DNA of 64,000 bases from an uncultured Paraburkholderia sp. (GTDB lineage Bacteria; Pseudomonadota; Gammaproteobacteria; Burkholderiales; Burkholderiaceae): assembly GCA_940746715.1 (NCBI GenBank), contig CALNWN010000012.1, positions 90,415 to 154,414 of the forward strand, given 5' to 3'. The position numbers and the translations under genes are program-made. Of this stretch, positions 28,923-38,502 are shown piece by piece; position 1 is the first letter of the stretch, and each line of letters begins with the position of its first letter. The notes under the pieces were generated by a model. It saw nothing but the letters and a program-made list of their open reading frames with translations. It did not search any database and was not told the origin of the DNA.

Positions 28923-29658
28923 GGGGGTCTATTTTACTTGAAGCGGCGGACAACGCGGCGGGGCCCTCCTGGCCCGGCGAAGCCAGCATCGTGCGCAAAA
29001 GCGGCAGCGTCACCACGCGCTTCTGTTCGAGCGAAAAGCGGTCGAGCGCGTCGAGGAGCGCCATCAGGCTCGGCATGTCGCGGCGAAAATGCGTGAGCAG
29101 GTAGGCGGGGACGTCGTCGGCGAGCATGATGCCGCGCTCGCGCGCCGCGCGTTTCAGCACCGCCGCCTTGGCTTCGTCCGGCAGCGGCGCGAGATGGAAC
29201 ACGAGGCCCCAGCCGAGCCGCGTGCGCAGGTCCTCGCGCACCGTCATGCCGATGGGCGGCGCGTTGCCGGTGGCGACGAGCGCGCTGGTCGGATGCGCGC
29301 GGACCTCGTTGAAGAGATTGAACACGGCGATCTGCTGCGCGGCGGAGAGGCCGTCGCAATCGTCGATCGCATAGAGCGCGATGCGCGGGTCGAAGGCGAA
29401 CGCGGCGAGGCTGCTTTGCGGACCCGCGAAGCGCGCGTGGCCCGGCGGCGCTTCGTGCACGAGCGCCTGCAGCAGGTGCGTGCGGCCGCTGCCCGCTTCG
29501 CCCCAGATGTAGAAGGTGCGATCGGCGACAGGACCGGCGGCGAGCGCGCTGTCGAGCTCCCGCAGGCGCGTGACGAGCTCGGCATTGGTGCCGGCGAAAA
29601 AATTGTCGAATGTCGATGGCGGCGGCGTGCCGAGATCGAGCGTCAGTTGACGAAGCAC
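28915..29658 (-). CDS. hda: DnaA regulatory inactivator Hda
   Basis: AAA+ protein that, with the DNA-loaded sliding clamp, triggers DnaA-ATP hydrolysis and so limits replication initiation. The protein is 247 residues. The N-terminal MLRQLTLDLGTPPPSTFDNF contains the clamp-binding QLTLDL motif. The P-loop is GEAGSGRTHLLQ, with Arg in place of the usual Lys as in other Hda proteins, and there is a DnaA-like sensor region (LFNEVRAHPTSALVATGNAPP). Conserved purM / perM / hda neighbourhood. Confidence 0.93.
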   Translation of the reverse strand: MLRQLTLDLGTPPPSTFDNFFAGTNAELVTRLRELDSALAAGPVADRTFYIWGEAGSGRTHLLQALVHEAPPGHARFAGPQSSLAAFAFDPRIALYAIDDCDGLSAAQQIAVFNLFNEVRAHPTSALVATGNAPPIGMTVREDLRTRLGWGLVFHLAPLPDEAKAAVLKRAARERGIMLADDVPAYLLTHFRRDMPSLMALLDALDRFSLEQKRVVTLPLLRTMLASPGQEGPAALSAASSKIDPHG

Positions 29659-29680
29659 AGTAGGTTAATGCCGAAAGTAG

Positions 29681-29709
29681 GGCTCGCGTCGCGAAGCGCC
29701 TCGCGAGCC
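29681..29709 (-). repeat. Hairpin between perM and hda
   Basis: GGCTCGCG (29681-29688) and CGCGAGCC (29702-29709) form a perfect 8-bp stem in the 70-bp gap. There is no clear T-tract, so it may be only a partial terminator between the two genes. Confidence 0.4.
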
Positions 29710-29728
29710 GGAACAGCGAAGCGGAATG

Positions 29729-30805
29729 TCAATTGTTGTACAGCGTGCTTTCCAGATAGCTTTGCCGCAACTCGCGCACGGCCACCGACAAAATCGCGCT
29801 GACCGGCAATGCGAGCAGCACGCCGAAAAAGCCGAACAGCTGCCCGAACGCGAGCAACGCGAAAATAACCGCCAGCGGGTGCAGGCCGATCAGCTCGCCG
29901 ACGAGGCGCGGCGTCAGGAAAAAGCTCTCCACGACCTGGCCCACGCCGTAAATCAGCGCGACCGCGCCGAAGCCGTACCAGTTGCCGAATTGCAGCAGCG
30001 CGGCGAGCAGCGCGAGCGCAAGACCGGTCGCGAAGCCGACGTACGGAATGAACACCGCGAGACCCGTGAAAATGCCCACCGGCAGTGCGATCTCGAAGCC
30101 GGCGATGGTCAGCGCGGCCGCGTAAAACACGGCGAGCACGCCCATCACCAGCAACTGGCCGCGCAGGTATTGCGACAGCATCTGATCCATGTCGCGCGCG
30201 AGTTGCAGCGTCTTGACGAGCCAGCGCCGCGGCACCACGCCCTGGGCGCGCAGCAGCATGCGGTTCCAGTCGTACAGCAGATAGAACAGCACGAGCGGCA
30301 CCAGAATCAGATTGCCGATCACCGTCATCATGACGTTGCCGCTCGTCACGATCGAGGTCCACGCATAGCGCGCGACCGTCTGCGCGCTGCCTTCGAGCTG
30401 TCCCATGACGAGGTCGCGCACGCTCGCGAAGTCGAGCGAATCGGCGAGGCCGAGCAGCGCGAGCTTGGGTTGCAGCCACGCGTTGATATGCGCGAACAGC
30501 ACGGGCACCTGCTGCCGCAGCTGCGGCCCTTCTTTCTGGATCACGGCGAACACGAGCAGCACGAGCAACGTCATGAGCAGCGTGAAGAGCAGCATCATCA
30601 GCAAGGCCGCGAGCGCGCGCGGCACGCGCCGGCGCACCAGCCACGCGACGCCCGGCTGCAGGATGTACGCGAGGATCGCGCCGAGCAGAAACGGCGTGAG
30701 AACCGGACTCAGCAGCCACAGCAGAATGCCGACGCCGAGCGCAATGGCGAGCCAGATGAAGGCGCGGCGCTGCACCGGCGTCAGTATCGAGGAGTTCTGT
30801 TGCAA
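29729..30805 (-). CDS. AI-2E family transporter (PerM-like)
   Basis: 358-residue inner-membrane protein with about eight hydrophobic segments, e.g. FIWLAIALGVGILLWLLSPVL at the start, then ALAALLMMLLFTLLMTLLVLLVF. VGFATGLALALLAALL and FGFFGVLLALPVSAIL near the C-terminus are typical of the family. Members export autoinducer-2 or ions; the substrate here is unknown. It is divergent from purM, a neighbourhood shared with E. coli (purM, perM, hda). Confidence 0.88.
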   Translation of the reverse strand: MQQNSSILTPVQRRAFIWLAIALGVGILLWLLSPVLTPFLLGAILAYILQPGVAWLVRRRVPRALAALLMMLLFTLLMTLLVLLVFAVIQKEGPQLRQQVPVLFAHINAWLQPKLALLGLADSLDFASVRDLVMGQLEGSAQTVARYAWTSIVTSGNVMMTVIGNLILVPLVLFYLLYDWNRMLLRAQGVVPRRWLVKTLQLARDMDQMLSQYLRGQLLVMGVLAVFYAAALTIAGFEIALPVGIFTGLAVFIPYVGFATGLALALLAALLQFGNWYGFGAVALIYGVGQVVESFFLTPRLVGELIGLHPLAVIFALLAFGQLFGFFGVLLALPVSAILSVAVRELRQSYLESTLYNN

Positions 30806-30916
30806 AGTTGTTTCCCAGGTGTCGTCGGAACCGGATGATCAAATTCCAGCCAGCCGGCCGGCAACTCTGTATGGGACCAGAGTAAGCGCTGAAGCGCCAA
30901 CTCTGGATCGGCATCG

Positions 30917-30935
30917 GGTAAAATCACATTTTACC
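30917..30935 (+). promoter_or_regulatory. Palindrome at the purM promoter
   Basis: GGTAAAAT-cac-ATTTTACC is a perfect 8-bp inverted repeat ending 20 bp before the purM ATG. It contains TAAAAT, a plausible -10 element. Because it overlaps the expected promoter and is A/T-rich in a GC-rich genome, it is a candidate operator, but no regulator can be named. Confidence 0.5.
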
Positions 30936-30955
30936 GACCTTCGAGCACTCCCCCC

Positions 30956-32023
30956 ATGAATCAACCGAAATCCGCCCCGAATTCCACTGATTCGGCCCAA
31001 GGTTTGTCGTATCGCGACGCCGGCGTGGACATCGACGCGGGCGACGCTCTCGTCGACGCAATCAAGCCCTTTGCCAAAAAGACGATGCGCGACGGCGTGC
31101 TGGGCGGCATTGGCGGATTCGGCGCGCTGTTCGAGGTGCCGAAGCGGTATAAGGAACCGGTGCTCGTGTCGGGCACGGACGGCGTGGGCACCAAGCTGCG
31201 CCTCGCGTTTCAGTTGAACCGGCACGACACCGTGGGCCAGGATCTGGTCGCCATGAGCGTGAACGACATTCTCGTGCAAGGCGCCGAGCCGCTCTTTTTC
31301 CTCGACTACTTCGCGTGCGGCAAGCTGGACGTCGGCACCGCGGCCACGGTGGTGAAGGGCATCGCGCAGGGTTGCGAGCTGGCGGGCTGCGCGCTGATCG
31401 GCGGCGAAACGGCTGAAATGCCGGGTATGTATCCGGACGGCGAATACGATCTGGCAGGCTTCGCGGTCGGCGCGGTCGAAAAGAGCAAGATTATCGACGG
31501 CAGCACGATCGCCCCCGGCGACGTGGTGCTGGGCCTTGCCTCGAGCGGCATCCATTCGAACGGTTTTTCGCTCGTGCGTAAGATTATCGAGCGCGCGCAA
31601 CCCGATCTGAATGCGGATTTCGACGGCCGTTCGCTCGCCGACGTGCTCATGGCGCCCACGCACATCTACGTGAAGCCGCTCCTCGCGCTGATGCAGCAGA
31701 TCGCGGTCAAGGGCATGGCGCACATCACGGGCGGCGGGCTCGTCGAAAACATTCCGCGCGTGCTGCGCGAGGGCCTCACGGCCGAGCTCGATCATCGCGG
31801 CTGGCCGCTGCCGCCGCTGTTCTCGTGGCTCCAGAAGCACGGCGGAGTGGCGGATGCGGAAATGCATCGCGTGTTCAACTGCGGTATCGGTATGGCGGTC
31901 GTCGTGTCGGCGGCGGATGCCGACGCCGCCATCGGTCTCTTGTCCGCAGCCGGCGAGCAGGTCTGGAAGATCGGCGTGATCCGCGAAAGCGCGGCCGGTG
32001 AAGCGCAGACGGTCGTCGTTTAA
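30956..32023 (+). CDS. purM: Phosphoribosylformylglycinamidine cyclo-ligase (AIR synthetase)
   Basis: Fifth step of IMP synthesis. The 355-residue protein is intact: [25 protein letters not shown] near the N-terminus, [16 protein letters not shown] (ATP-binding region), [21 protein letters not shown], and [12 protein letters not shown]. It stands alone on the plus strand, divergent from perM. It feeds the pathway whose intermediate ZMP/ZTP is sensed by the riboswitch at 43 kb. Confidence 0.97.
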   Translation: MNQPKSAPNSTDSAQGLSYRDAGVDIDAGDALVDAIKPFAKKTMRDGVLGGIGGFGALFEVPKRYKEPVLVSGTDGVGTKLRLAFQLNRHDTVGQDLVAMSVNDILVQGAEPLFFLDYFACGKLDVGTAATVVKGIAQGCELAGCALIGGETAEMPGMYPDGEYDLAGFAVGAVEKSKIIDGSTIAPGDVVLGLASSGIHSNGFSLVRKIIERAQPDLNADFDGRSLADVLMAPTHIYVKPLLALMQQIAVKGMAHITGGGLVENIPRVLREGLTAELDHRGWPLPPLFSWLQKHGGVADAEMHRVFNCGIGMAVVVSAADADAAIGLLSAAGEQVWKIGVIRESAAGEAQTVVV

Positions 32024-32115
32024 TTGTTGTCTTCAGGCGCGCGGTAGAGCGCTATAGCCTGCGCGGTGTGAAGAGCAGTCGCCCACGCCGCCGGGTTCCC
32101 AGTATTTTCGCTGCG

Positions 32116-33066
32116 TCAGGCCTCCAACAGCGCTTCGATCACCTCCAGCACGCGCGCCGTTGCGTGCGGATCGCAGCAGTCCACCACCCGCTCATTCATG
32201 CTGCGCAGCCATGTGAGCTGCCGCTTGCACAATTGCCGGGTCGCGAACACGCTCTTGTCGCGCATGGTCGAATAGTCGACGGCGCCATCCAGATGCTCCC
32301 AGACCTGCCGGTAGCCGACGCAACGCATGGAAGGCATGTCCGGCGTCAAGTCACCTCGTTCGCGCAGTTTCACCACTTCGTCGATGAAACCGTTTGCCAG
32401 CATCGCATCGAATCGTTGCTCGATGCGCGCGTGCAGCACGCTGCGGTCCGACGGCTCGAGCGCGATCGGCACGAAGCGCCACTGCGCGGCGGCTTCGTCG
32501 GTGCGCGCGGGCGCGGCGAGCAGCGCCGACATCGCTTCGCCCGTCAGCATGAACACTTCGAGCGCGCGCTGGATGCGCTGCGAGTCGTTGGGCGCGAGGC
32601 GCGCCGCGGTGGCCGGATCCACCGCGGCAAGCCGCGCATGCAGCGCGGGCCAGCCGTCGCGCGCGGCGTCGGCGTCCAGTTGCGCGCGCACCGTGGCGTC
32701 GGCGGCCGGCAGCTCGTTGAGTCCTTGCGTGAGCGCCTTGTAGTACAGCATCGTTCCGCCGACGAGCAGCGGCAGCCGACCGCGCGCCCTGATTTCGGCG
32801 GTGAGGCGCAACGCGTCGGCGCGAAATTGAGCTGCTGAATAGGCGTCGGCGGGATCGACGATATCGATCAGATGATACGGCGCGACCGCGCGCTCCTCGG
32901 CGGTCGGCTTCGCGGTGCCAATGTCCATGTCCCGATAGACGAGCGCCGAATCGACGCTCACGATTTCGACTGGCCGCCGCCCCGCCAACGCGAGCGCGGC
33001 CGCGGTCTTGCCGGACGCAGTCGGTCCGAGCAGGCAGGGAATCGGCGTGGGGTGGCGTGCAGTCAT
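32116..33066 (-). CDS. miaA: tRNA dimethylallyltransferase
   Basis: Isopentenylates A37 of tRNAs reading U-starting codons. The 316-residue protein has P-loop [14 protein letters not shown] at residues about 13-26. [32 protein letters not shown] and [12 protein letters not shown] are conserved. It is downstream of mutL (43-bp gap), the order found widely in proteobacteria. Confidence 0.96.
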   Translation of the reverse strand: MTARHPTPIPCLLGPTASGKTAAALALAGRRPVEIVSVDSALVYRDMDIGTAKPTAEERAVAPYHLIDIVDPADAYSAAQFRADALRLTAEIRARGRLPLLVGGTMLYYKALTQGLNELPAADATVRAQLDADAARDGWPALHARLAAVDPATAARLAPNDSQRIQRALEVFMLTGEAMSALLAAPARTDEAAAQWRFVPIALEPSDRSVLHARIEQRFDAMLANGFIDEVVKLRERGDLTPDMPSMRCVGYRQVWEHLDGAVDYSTMRDKSVFATRQLCKRQLTWLRSMNERVVDCCDPHATARVLEVIEALLEA

Positions 33067-33109
33067 CGGCGTGCTGGCGCGCGCGGATCGCGTGTCGGGA
33101 AGCCCACGG

Positions 33110-35149
33110 TCACTGGCCGCGCATGAACAGGCGGTCGAGATCGGAGAGCGTCAATTGATACCACGTTGGACGCCCGTGGTTGCATTGATCGGCGCACTCG
33201 GTCGCTTCCATCTGGCGCAGCAGCGCGTTCATCTCATCGAGTGTCAGACGCCGGTTCGCGCGCACGGCGTGATGGCAGGCGAGCGTGCCGAGCAGTTCGT
33301 GCTGACGCTCGGTCAGCACGCGCGAGCCGCCGTATGCGTGCAGATCGGACAACACCGCGCGCGCCAGGGCTTGCAGATCGGCGTCTTTCAGCAAGGCCGG
33401 CACCGCGCGGATCGCGAGCGTGGTCGGCGACAGCGCGGCGAGATCGAAGCCGAGGGCGTCGAGCGTCTCGCGCTCTTCCTCCACGGTGCCGATTTCGACG
33501 GTGTCCGCCTGCATGGTCTGCGGAATCAGCAGCGGCTGGACGGCGATCGTGCGATCGGCGAGCGCGTTCTTGAACTGCTCGTACAGGATGCGCTCGTGTG
33601 CCGCGTGCATATCGACGATCACGAGCCCATGCGCGTTTTGCGCGAGCACGTAGATGCCGTGAATCTGGCCGAGCGCGAAGCCGAGCGGCTGGTCGTCGGC
33701 GGAATGGAAGGCGGGCGATGCATGCGGCGCCGACGCGTTGTACGGCGACGGACCTTCGGCGGCGGAATCGCGCGCTTCGAAAAGCGTCGCGCCTTGCGCC
33801 GTTGCCGCGCTGCTGTCTTTGCGGCCGAACAGTGCGTCGTAGAAGGCGAGCGGCTGCGCGACCGGCAGCGTGCCTTGCGTCATGCGCGACTGGCGCATCC
33901 ACGTGTTGCCCGGCTGCGACGCGGTGAAGCCACTGCCGCTCGAACCGCTCGACGCATTGGCACCGAAGCCGCCCGCGGCGTTCATCGCGCCTGATGCCGC
34001 GAAGCCGGCGCTCGCCGCAGGCGACGCGCCGAAGGAAACCGCTCCATCCGCGGACGCCTGCAGATGCGCCGCGTGGTCGCCCGCGGTCGTTTCCGGCGAC
34101 GCGCCCGCGTGACGCGCCAGCGCGCGCTGGACCGCGTGGAAAACGAACTGGTGAATCGAGCGCGAATCGCGAAAACGCACTTCGATTTTCGAGGGATGCA
34201 CGTTCACGTCCACCGCTTCGGGCGGCAAGTCGAGAAACAGCACATACGACGGATAACGGTCGCCATGCAGCACGTCCTCGTAAGCGGCGCGCACGGCGTG
34301 CGTGAGCAGCTTGTCGCGCACGAAGCGGCCATTGACGAAGAAGTACTGCTGGTCCGAGCGCCCGCGGCTCGCGGTCGGCAGCCCCGCGCAACCGTAGACG
34401 GCGAGCGGACCGGCGGACTTGTCGAGCGGCAGATGAGCCGTCGCGAAGGTTTCGCCGAGAATTTTCGCGACGCGCGCAGGCGGTTCGCTCGCGTTCCAAT
34501 GCTCGATTGCCTTGCCGTTGTGCAGGACCGAAATCGCGACGTCAGGGCGCGCCAGCGCGGCACGCCGGATCTGCTCGAGGCAATGACCGAGCTCCGTCTG
34601 TTCGCTCTTCAGAAACTTGCGGCGCGCGGGCGTATTGAAATATAGCTCGCGGACTTCGATGGTGGTCCCTTGAGTGCCCGCCGCCGGACTCAGGACGCCC
34701 GTTTGCGCATCGACGCGCACGGCGTGCGGCGCGTCGGCCGTGCGGCTCGTGATCGTCATTTGTGCGACCGACGCGATGGAGGCCAGCGCCTCCCCGCGGA
34801 ACCCGAGCGTCGCGACCGCCTCCAGTTCGGCGAGCGAGCGGATTTTGCTGGTCGCGTGGCGCATCACGGCGAGCGCCAGTTCGTTCTCGGGAATGCCGCA
34901 GCCGTCGTCGGTGATCGAAATGCGCTTGACGCCGCCTTCGTCGAGCATGATGCGCAGCGTACGCGTGCCGGCGTCGAGGGCGTTTTCCAGCAATTCCTTG
35001 ACGACCGATGCCGGCCGCTCGACCACTTCGCCTGCGGCAATCTGGCTGATGAGCTGATCGGGCAGGGGCTGGATGGCGTGCAGCGGCCGCGCAGCCGCTG
35101 TGGCGGATGACGTGTCGGCGCGGGCGGGCGTTTCGGAGAATTCGGACAT
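33110..35149 (-). CDS. mutL: DNA mismatch repair protein MutL
   Basis: Couples MutS mismatch recognition to strand incision. The protein is 679 residues. The N-terminal GHKL ATPase shows [32 protein letters not shown] and [16 protein letters not shown] Gly/Ala/Ser-rich linker covers about residues 340-470. The C-terminal domain contains [12 protein letters not shown], which fits the MutL metal-binding pattern DxHA(X2)E(X4)E, and ends [20 protein letters not shown]. That pattern suggests endonuclease activity, as in bacteria without MutH. It is upstream of miaA and divergent from dedA. Confidence 0.96.
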   Translation of the reverse strand: MSEFSETPARADTSSATAAARPLHAIQPLPDQLISQIAAGEVVERPASVVKELLENALDAGTRTLRIMLDEGGVKRISITDDGCGIPENELALAVMRHATSKIRSLAELEAVATLGFRGEALASIASVAQMTITSRTADAPHAVRVDAQTGVLSPAAGTQGTTIEVRELYFNTPARRKFLKSEQTELGHCLEQIRRAALARPDVAISVLHNGKAIEHWNASEPPARVAKILGETFATAHLPLDKSAGPLAVYGCAGLPTASRGRSDQQYFFVNGRFVRDKLLTHAVRAAYEDVLHGDRYPSYVLFLDLPPEAVDVNVHPSKIEVRFRDSRSIHQFVFHAVQRALARHAGASPETTAGDHAAHLQASADGAVSFGASPAASAGFAASGAMNAAGGFGANASSGSSGSGFTASQPGNTWMRQSRMTQGTLPVAQPLAFYDALFGRKDSSAATAQGATLFEARDSAAEGPSPYNASAPHASPAFHSADDQPLGFALGQIHGIYVLAQNAHGLVIVDMHAAHERILYEQFKNALADRTIAVQPLLIPQTMQADTVEIGTVEEERETLDALGFDLAALSPTTLAIRAVPALLKDADLQALARAVLSDLHAYGGSRVLTERQHELLGTLACHHAVRANRRLTLDEMNALLRQMEATECADQCNHGRPTWYQLTLSDLDRLFMRGQ

Positions 35150-35345
35150 GGCGAAATTATAGCGATTCGGGGGCGGCAGCCCGGAAATGGCGGAAACATG
35201 CCGGAGATTTTCCCGGCTCGCCCGGGCACTTTCGGTATCATGACGCGGTCAATTCGCGGCGACGGGCGAGACTTCGCGCCATCGCCCGCCGGTTTCCCGG
35301 CGAACCTATCCGCCGCATTCAATCTCGCTTGATAAAGGACTCTTT

Positions 35346-36011
35346 TTGGACACGCTGCTACATCTCGTCAACCTTGTGCTGCACATCGACAAGTTCCTCG
35401 GAGAATTCATCCACGTGTACGGCGCCTGGGTGTATGCGGTGCTGTTCCTGATCGTGTTCTGCGAAACCGGGCTCGTGATTCTGCCGTTTCTGCCGGGCGA
35501 TTCGCTGCTGTTCATCGGCGGAGCATTTTGTGCTTCTGGACAGATGAATCTGGGGCTGTTGATTTTGCTGCTGTTCGTGGCGGCAGCCAGCGGCAATACC
35601 GTCAACTACATGATCGGGCGAGCGATTGGTCCGAAGGTTTTCAATTCGCGCATTCCGGTGCTGGAGCGTTTTCTGGACCGGCGCGCGCTGCAAAGAACAC
35701 ACGACTTCTATGAAAGGCATGGCGGCAAGACCATCGTGCTCGCGCGCTTCATTCCGGTGGTGCGGACGTTTGCGCCGTTTGTCGCGGGCGCCTCGGAGAT
35801 GACGGTCAGCCGGTTTCAGCTGTTCAATCTGGCGGGCGCGCTGTTCTGGGTGTTGCTGCTTGTGCTGCTCGGCTATTTCTTTGGCAATATTCCTTTTATC
35901 CGTCAATATCTGAATGTGATCGTGCTCGTCGGCATTGGCGCGGCGATTGTGCCGGTCGTGCTCGGTGCGCTTTGGAAGATGATGCGCAAGAGCGCATCGA
36001 AGGCGGGCTAA
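35346..36011 (+). CDS. DedA family membrane protein
   Basis: 221-residue inner-membrane protein of the DedA/SNARE-associated family, implicated in undecaprenyl-phosphate or lipid flipping. TTG start preceded by AAAGGA. Motifs: ILPFLPGDSLLFIGGAFCASG, the RFIPVVRTFAPFVAGASEM segment with the conserved Arg, and C-terminal membrane helices. It is followed by a strong terminator and divergent from mutL. Confidence 0.92.
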   Translation: MDTLLHLVNLVLHIDKFLGEFIHVYGAWVYAVLFLIVFCETGLVILPFLPGDSLLFIGGAFCASGQMNLGLLILLLFVAAASGNTVNYMIGRAIGPKVFNSRIPVLERFLDRRALQRTHDFYERHGGKTIVLARFIPVVRTFAPFVAGASEMTVSRFQLFNLAGALFWVLLLVLLGYFFGNIPFIRQYLNVIVLVGIGAAIVPVVLGALWKMMRKSASKAG

Positions 36012-36084
36012 CGGGTAAGAGGCATTGCGCGGACGGACCGCTGAGGTTTCCGCATAAATTTCCGCACGAGTTGCAGTATGAAAG

Positions 36085-36120
36085 AAACGGCGTCGCGATT
36101 TTTCGCGATGCCGTTTTTGT
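36085..36120 (+). terminator. Terminator of dedA
   Basis: AAACGGCGTCGCGA-tttt-TCGCGATGCCGTTT followed by TTG gives a 14-bp stem with one G-T wobble. It lies about 75 bp beyond the dedA stop codon. Confidence 0.9.
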
Positions 36121-36153
36121 TTGCGGACCGAAAAGAGGGAGCGGGCGCGCCGC

Positions 36154-36528
36154 TCACATCGGCAACTGAGATTCAGAGTACGGCGAGGTCGGAATGACGA
36201 GCGCCTTGCCCGGCGCTGGCTTCGCCGGACGATGCCGGCGGCTGATGCCTTGCCAGGCAAACGCCGCAACGATCGCGAGCGCGTAGGCGGCGCTGCGGAC
36301 CCAAAACGCCGACGGCGTGCTGAACTGGCCATGGCGCGTTCGGGCGTCGGCGAACACGAGAAAGGTGAGGGCGGCATCGAGCAGCACAGCCGTGAGCGCG
36401 AGCGCGGCAAACACGCGCGAGCCGTTGAGCGCAGCGCCCGGTATCAGACGATTACACAGATGGCACGCCACGAGTACGATCGCCAGCAACGCAAGATTCG
36501 AGACGAGATCGAACAGAAAATTGGTCAT
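36154..36528 (-). CDS. Hypothetical small membrane protein
   Basis: 124 residues with about three to four hydrophobic segments: FDLVSNLALLAIVLVACHL near the N-terminus, VFAALALTAVLLDAALTFLVFA in the middle, and FWVRSAAYALAIVAAFAW. A short polar basic tail follows (RRHRPAKPAPGK). I do not recognise the family. It lies alone between dedA and tRNA-Lys; coding is supported by the transmembrane pattern and GC-rich third positions. Confidence 0.6.
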   Translation of the reverse strand: MTNFLFDLVSNLALLAIVLVACHLCNRLIPGAALNGSRVFAALALTAVLLDAALTFLVFADARTRHGQFSTPSAFWVRSAAYALAIVAAFAWQGISRRHRPAKPAPGKALVIPTSPYSESQLPM

Positions 36529-36850
36529 TTCGGTGGAATGAAAGCGCCGCGGGTTGCGGTGTTGCGAGAGCGTCTGTCCCCGCTCATGCAGAGCGGCCGT
36601 GTCAGACGGCGGCGATCATTGCACGTCTTTATGTCTCAATAAATGCTCAGGTTCGCAGTTCGTAGTGTTGTCAGAATGCGTGAAGTTTGCCGGCTGAAAA
36701 GGCCGAAGGCGGCGGGCGAAATTGCAGGGATTATGCGGGCTGCTGCGTTCCGGCTTGTGGTTTTTCGTGAAGGAGACAGGCAGCGGCCGCAGCAGAATCT
36801 GCGACGCAAAAAAACCTAGGACAAAAAGCTTAGGACAAAAAGCTTAGGAC
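36529..36850. other. Gene-free region before tRNA-Lys
   Basis: About 320 bp with no supported gene. Apart from the 14-bp tandem repeats at 36815-36855 nothing stands out. Confidence 0.5.
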
Positions 36851-36855
36851 AAAAG
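36815..36855. repeat. Three tandem copies of a 14-bp unit
   Basis: CcTAGGACAAAAAG, CTTAGGACAAAAAG, CTTAGGACAAAAG in direct succession (36815, 36829, 36843). On the minus strand each unit carries a T-tract (CTTTTTGTCCTAAG), and the array directly follows the tRNA-Lys terminator. Confidence 0.85.
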
Positions 36856-36887
36856 AAAAAGGGCTTACGACGCTGACGCGTGTAAGC
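36851..36887 (-). terminator. Terminator of tRNA-Lys
   Basis: Minus strand GCTTACACGC-gtca-GCGTcGTAAGC is a 10-bp stem with one bulge, followed by CCTTTTTCTTTTG. It begins 13 bases after the tRNA 3' end. Confidence 0.8.
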
Positions 36888-36899
36888 TCTCGAATCTTT

Positions 36900-36975
36900 T
36901 GGTAGGCCGTACGGGATTCGAACCTGTGACCAACGGATTAAAAGTCCGCTGCTCTACCAGCTGAGCTAACGACCC
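36900..36975 (-). tRNA. tRNA-Lys (anticodon TTT)
   Basis: A 76-nt cloverleaf including an encoded CCA. Acceptor GGGTCGT/ACGGCCT, D-arm GCTC...GAGC, anticodon arm GCGGA-CTTTTAA-TCCGT and T-arm ACAGG-TTCGAAT-CCTGT are all present. The acceptor stem has two G-U pairs (1-72 and 4-69). It is cotranscribed in the same direction as the upstream tol genes but separated from cpoB by a terminator. Confidence 0.97.
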
Positions 36976-37065
36976 AAAAGAGAAACAAAATTATAGCGAT
37001 GGCCGCAAGGGGCTGTCAACCGTTCCGCACGTCCGCCAACGACAGAAGAAAGCAATCCAGATAGT

Positions 37066-37096
37066 GAAAAGCCCGGGCATGAGACCCCGGCTTTTC
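37066..37096 (-). terminator. Terminator of the tol-pal operon
   Basis: GAAAAGCC-c-GGG...CCC-c-GGCTTTTC with one C-C mismatch and A/T tracts at both sides. It lies about 100 bp beyond the cpoB stop. Confidence 0.75.
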
Positions 37097-37193
37097 AGCG
37101 AGAGGCGCGACTATCTTTTCGGGCATTGCAGACACTGCGCGTTACTGCAAACTACTCAAACAGAACTGCCGCTGCACGACAACCGCTGCGCGG

Positions 37194-37955
37194 CTACTTG
37201 ATTTGCGACAGCTTGCTTTGCGCCGACTGGGCGACGCCCGAGCCGCCATATTGCGCGACGATCTGTTCGAGCGTCTTCTTGGCCGCAGCCTTCTGACCCT
37301 GCTCGAGCTGATTGTTCGCAATGGCCAGCAAGGCCTCCGGCGCGCGCGGATGCTGCGGATATTTGGCCACGATGCCTTGCCAGGTCGCCGTCGAACCCTT
37401 GTGGTCGCGCAGCGCATACAACGCGTTGCCGAGCCAGTACTGTGCGGTCGGCTGGTAGGGGCTGTTCGGATACTTCGAGATGAAGCTGCGGAACGACGCC
37501 GCCGCATTCTTGAAGTCGCCGTTGCGGAACTGCTGTGAGGCCGCATTGAACGCATCCGTTTCGCCCGGCTGAACTTCGCCCTGGACGCCGTCCACCGTTT
37601 GTTGCTGCGGCTCGAATTTCTTCAGCCGCGTGTCCAGATCGGTGTAGTAGTCCTTCTGCTGCTTTTGCAGCGTGGCGAGCTGATTGCCGATGTCCTCGTT
37701 CTGCCCGCCCAGCGTCGCAACCTGCTGGTTCAGCTGGTCGAGACGGTTGGACTGATCGAGGATCGTGCGCTGCGCTGCCGACAGCTGGCTCGACAGGCTG
37801 TCGGTCTTCGCCCGCAGATCGAGAATGGCCTGGCGGGCCTGATCGTCGTCGAAGATGCCCGCGTGCGCCGGCACAGCCGCGAGGACCGTGCCCGCGACGC
37901 AGGCCGCTGCGGCAAGTCGCAGCGAGGAGAAACGATGCGTCATTCGGCTCATCAC
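37194..37955 (-). CDS. cpoB: Cell division coordinator CpoB (YbgF)
   Basis: Periplasmic protein that links Tol-Pal with PBP1b during septation. The protein is 253 residues. A signal peptide is cleaved after AAVPAHA (about residue 33), followed by a trimerising coiled coil (about 40-110, rich in Q/L/D) and C-terminal TPR repeats (about 130-250, FRNGDFKNAAASFRSFISKYPNSPYQP). It is the last gene of tolQRAB-pal-cpoB, 7 bp after pal. Confidence 0.94.
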   Translation of the reverse strand: MMSRMTHRFSSLRLAAAACVAGTVLAAVPAHAGIFDDDQARQAILDLRAKTDSLSSQLSAAQRTILDQSNRLDQLNQQVATLGGQNEDIGNQLATLQKQQKDYYTDLDTRLKKFEPQQQTVDGVQGEVQPGETDAFNAASQQFRNGDFKNAAASFRSFISKYPNSPYQPTAQYWLGNALYALRDHKGSTATWQGIVAKYPQHPRAPEALLAIANNQLEQGQKAAAKKTLEQIVAQYGGSGVAQSAQSKLSQIK

Positions 37956-37962
37956 CCGTTAC

Positions 37963-38472
37963 TTACTGTTGGTACACGAGGTCGGCGCGGCGGTTTTGCG
38001 CCCACGACGATTCGTCATGACCCGTGGCTTGCGGCTTTTCCTTGCCGAGGCTCACGGCTTCCATTTGCGAGTCCGTCACGCCCATCAGCGAAAGCGAACG
38101 ACGCACCGCTTCAGCACGCTTCTGGCCGAGCGCCAGGTTGTACTCGCTCGTGCCGCGCTCGTCGGTGTTGCCCTGAATCAGGACGTGGCGTTGCGGATGG
38201 CTCTTCAGGTACTGCGCGTGTTGTTGCAGCAGCGACTGGTAGTCGTCCTTCACCGAGTAGCTGTCGAAATCGAAATAGATGCTGTGCTTCGCGAGCGGGC
38301 TGTTCGGGTCGTTCAGCGGGTCGACGTTCACTTGCGCGACATCGTTCGGGTTCGGTTGCGTCGAGACAGCACCGCCCTTGTTCGCGTTTTCGTCGAGCTT
38401 CACGCCCGAATGACACGCGGCCAATGCACCGACCATCAGCACTGCAAATGCGAAGCGAAGTTTGGACATCAT
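37963..38472 (-). CDS. pal: Peptidoglycan-associated lipoprotein Pal
   Basis: Outer-membrane lipoprotein that anchors to peptidoglycan. The protein is 169 residues. Its lipobox is LAAC near residue 19, then a short linker. The OmpA-like domain (about 60-165) contains the peptidoglycan-binding segment GNTDERGTSEYNLALGQKRA. Between tolB and cpoB. Confidence 0.97.
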   Translation of the reverse strand: MMSKLRFAFAVLMVGALAACHSGVKLDENANKGGAVSTQPNPNDVAQVNVDPLNDPNSPLAKHSIYFDFDSYSVKDDYQSLLQQHAQYLKSHPQRHVLIQGNTDERGTSEYNLALGQKRAEAVRRSLSLMGVTDSQMEAVSLGKEKPQATGHDESSWAQNRRADLVYQQ

Positions 38473-38502
38473 TTTTACTCTCCTTGTGTTATTGCATCAA
38501 CG

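Noticed and set aside
36815-36855. CRISPR-like array
   Set aside because: Units are only 14 bp and directly abutting with no spacers; simple tandem repeats.
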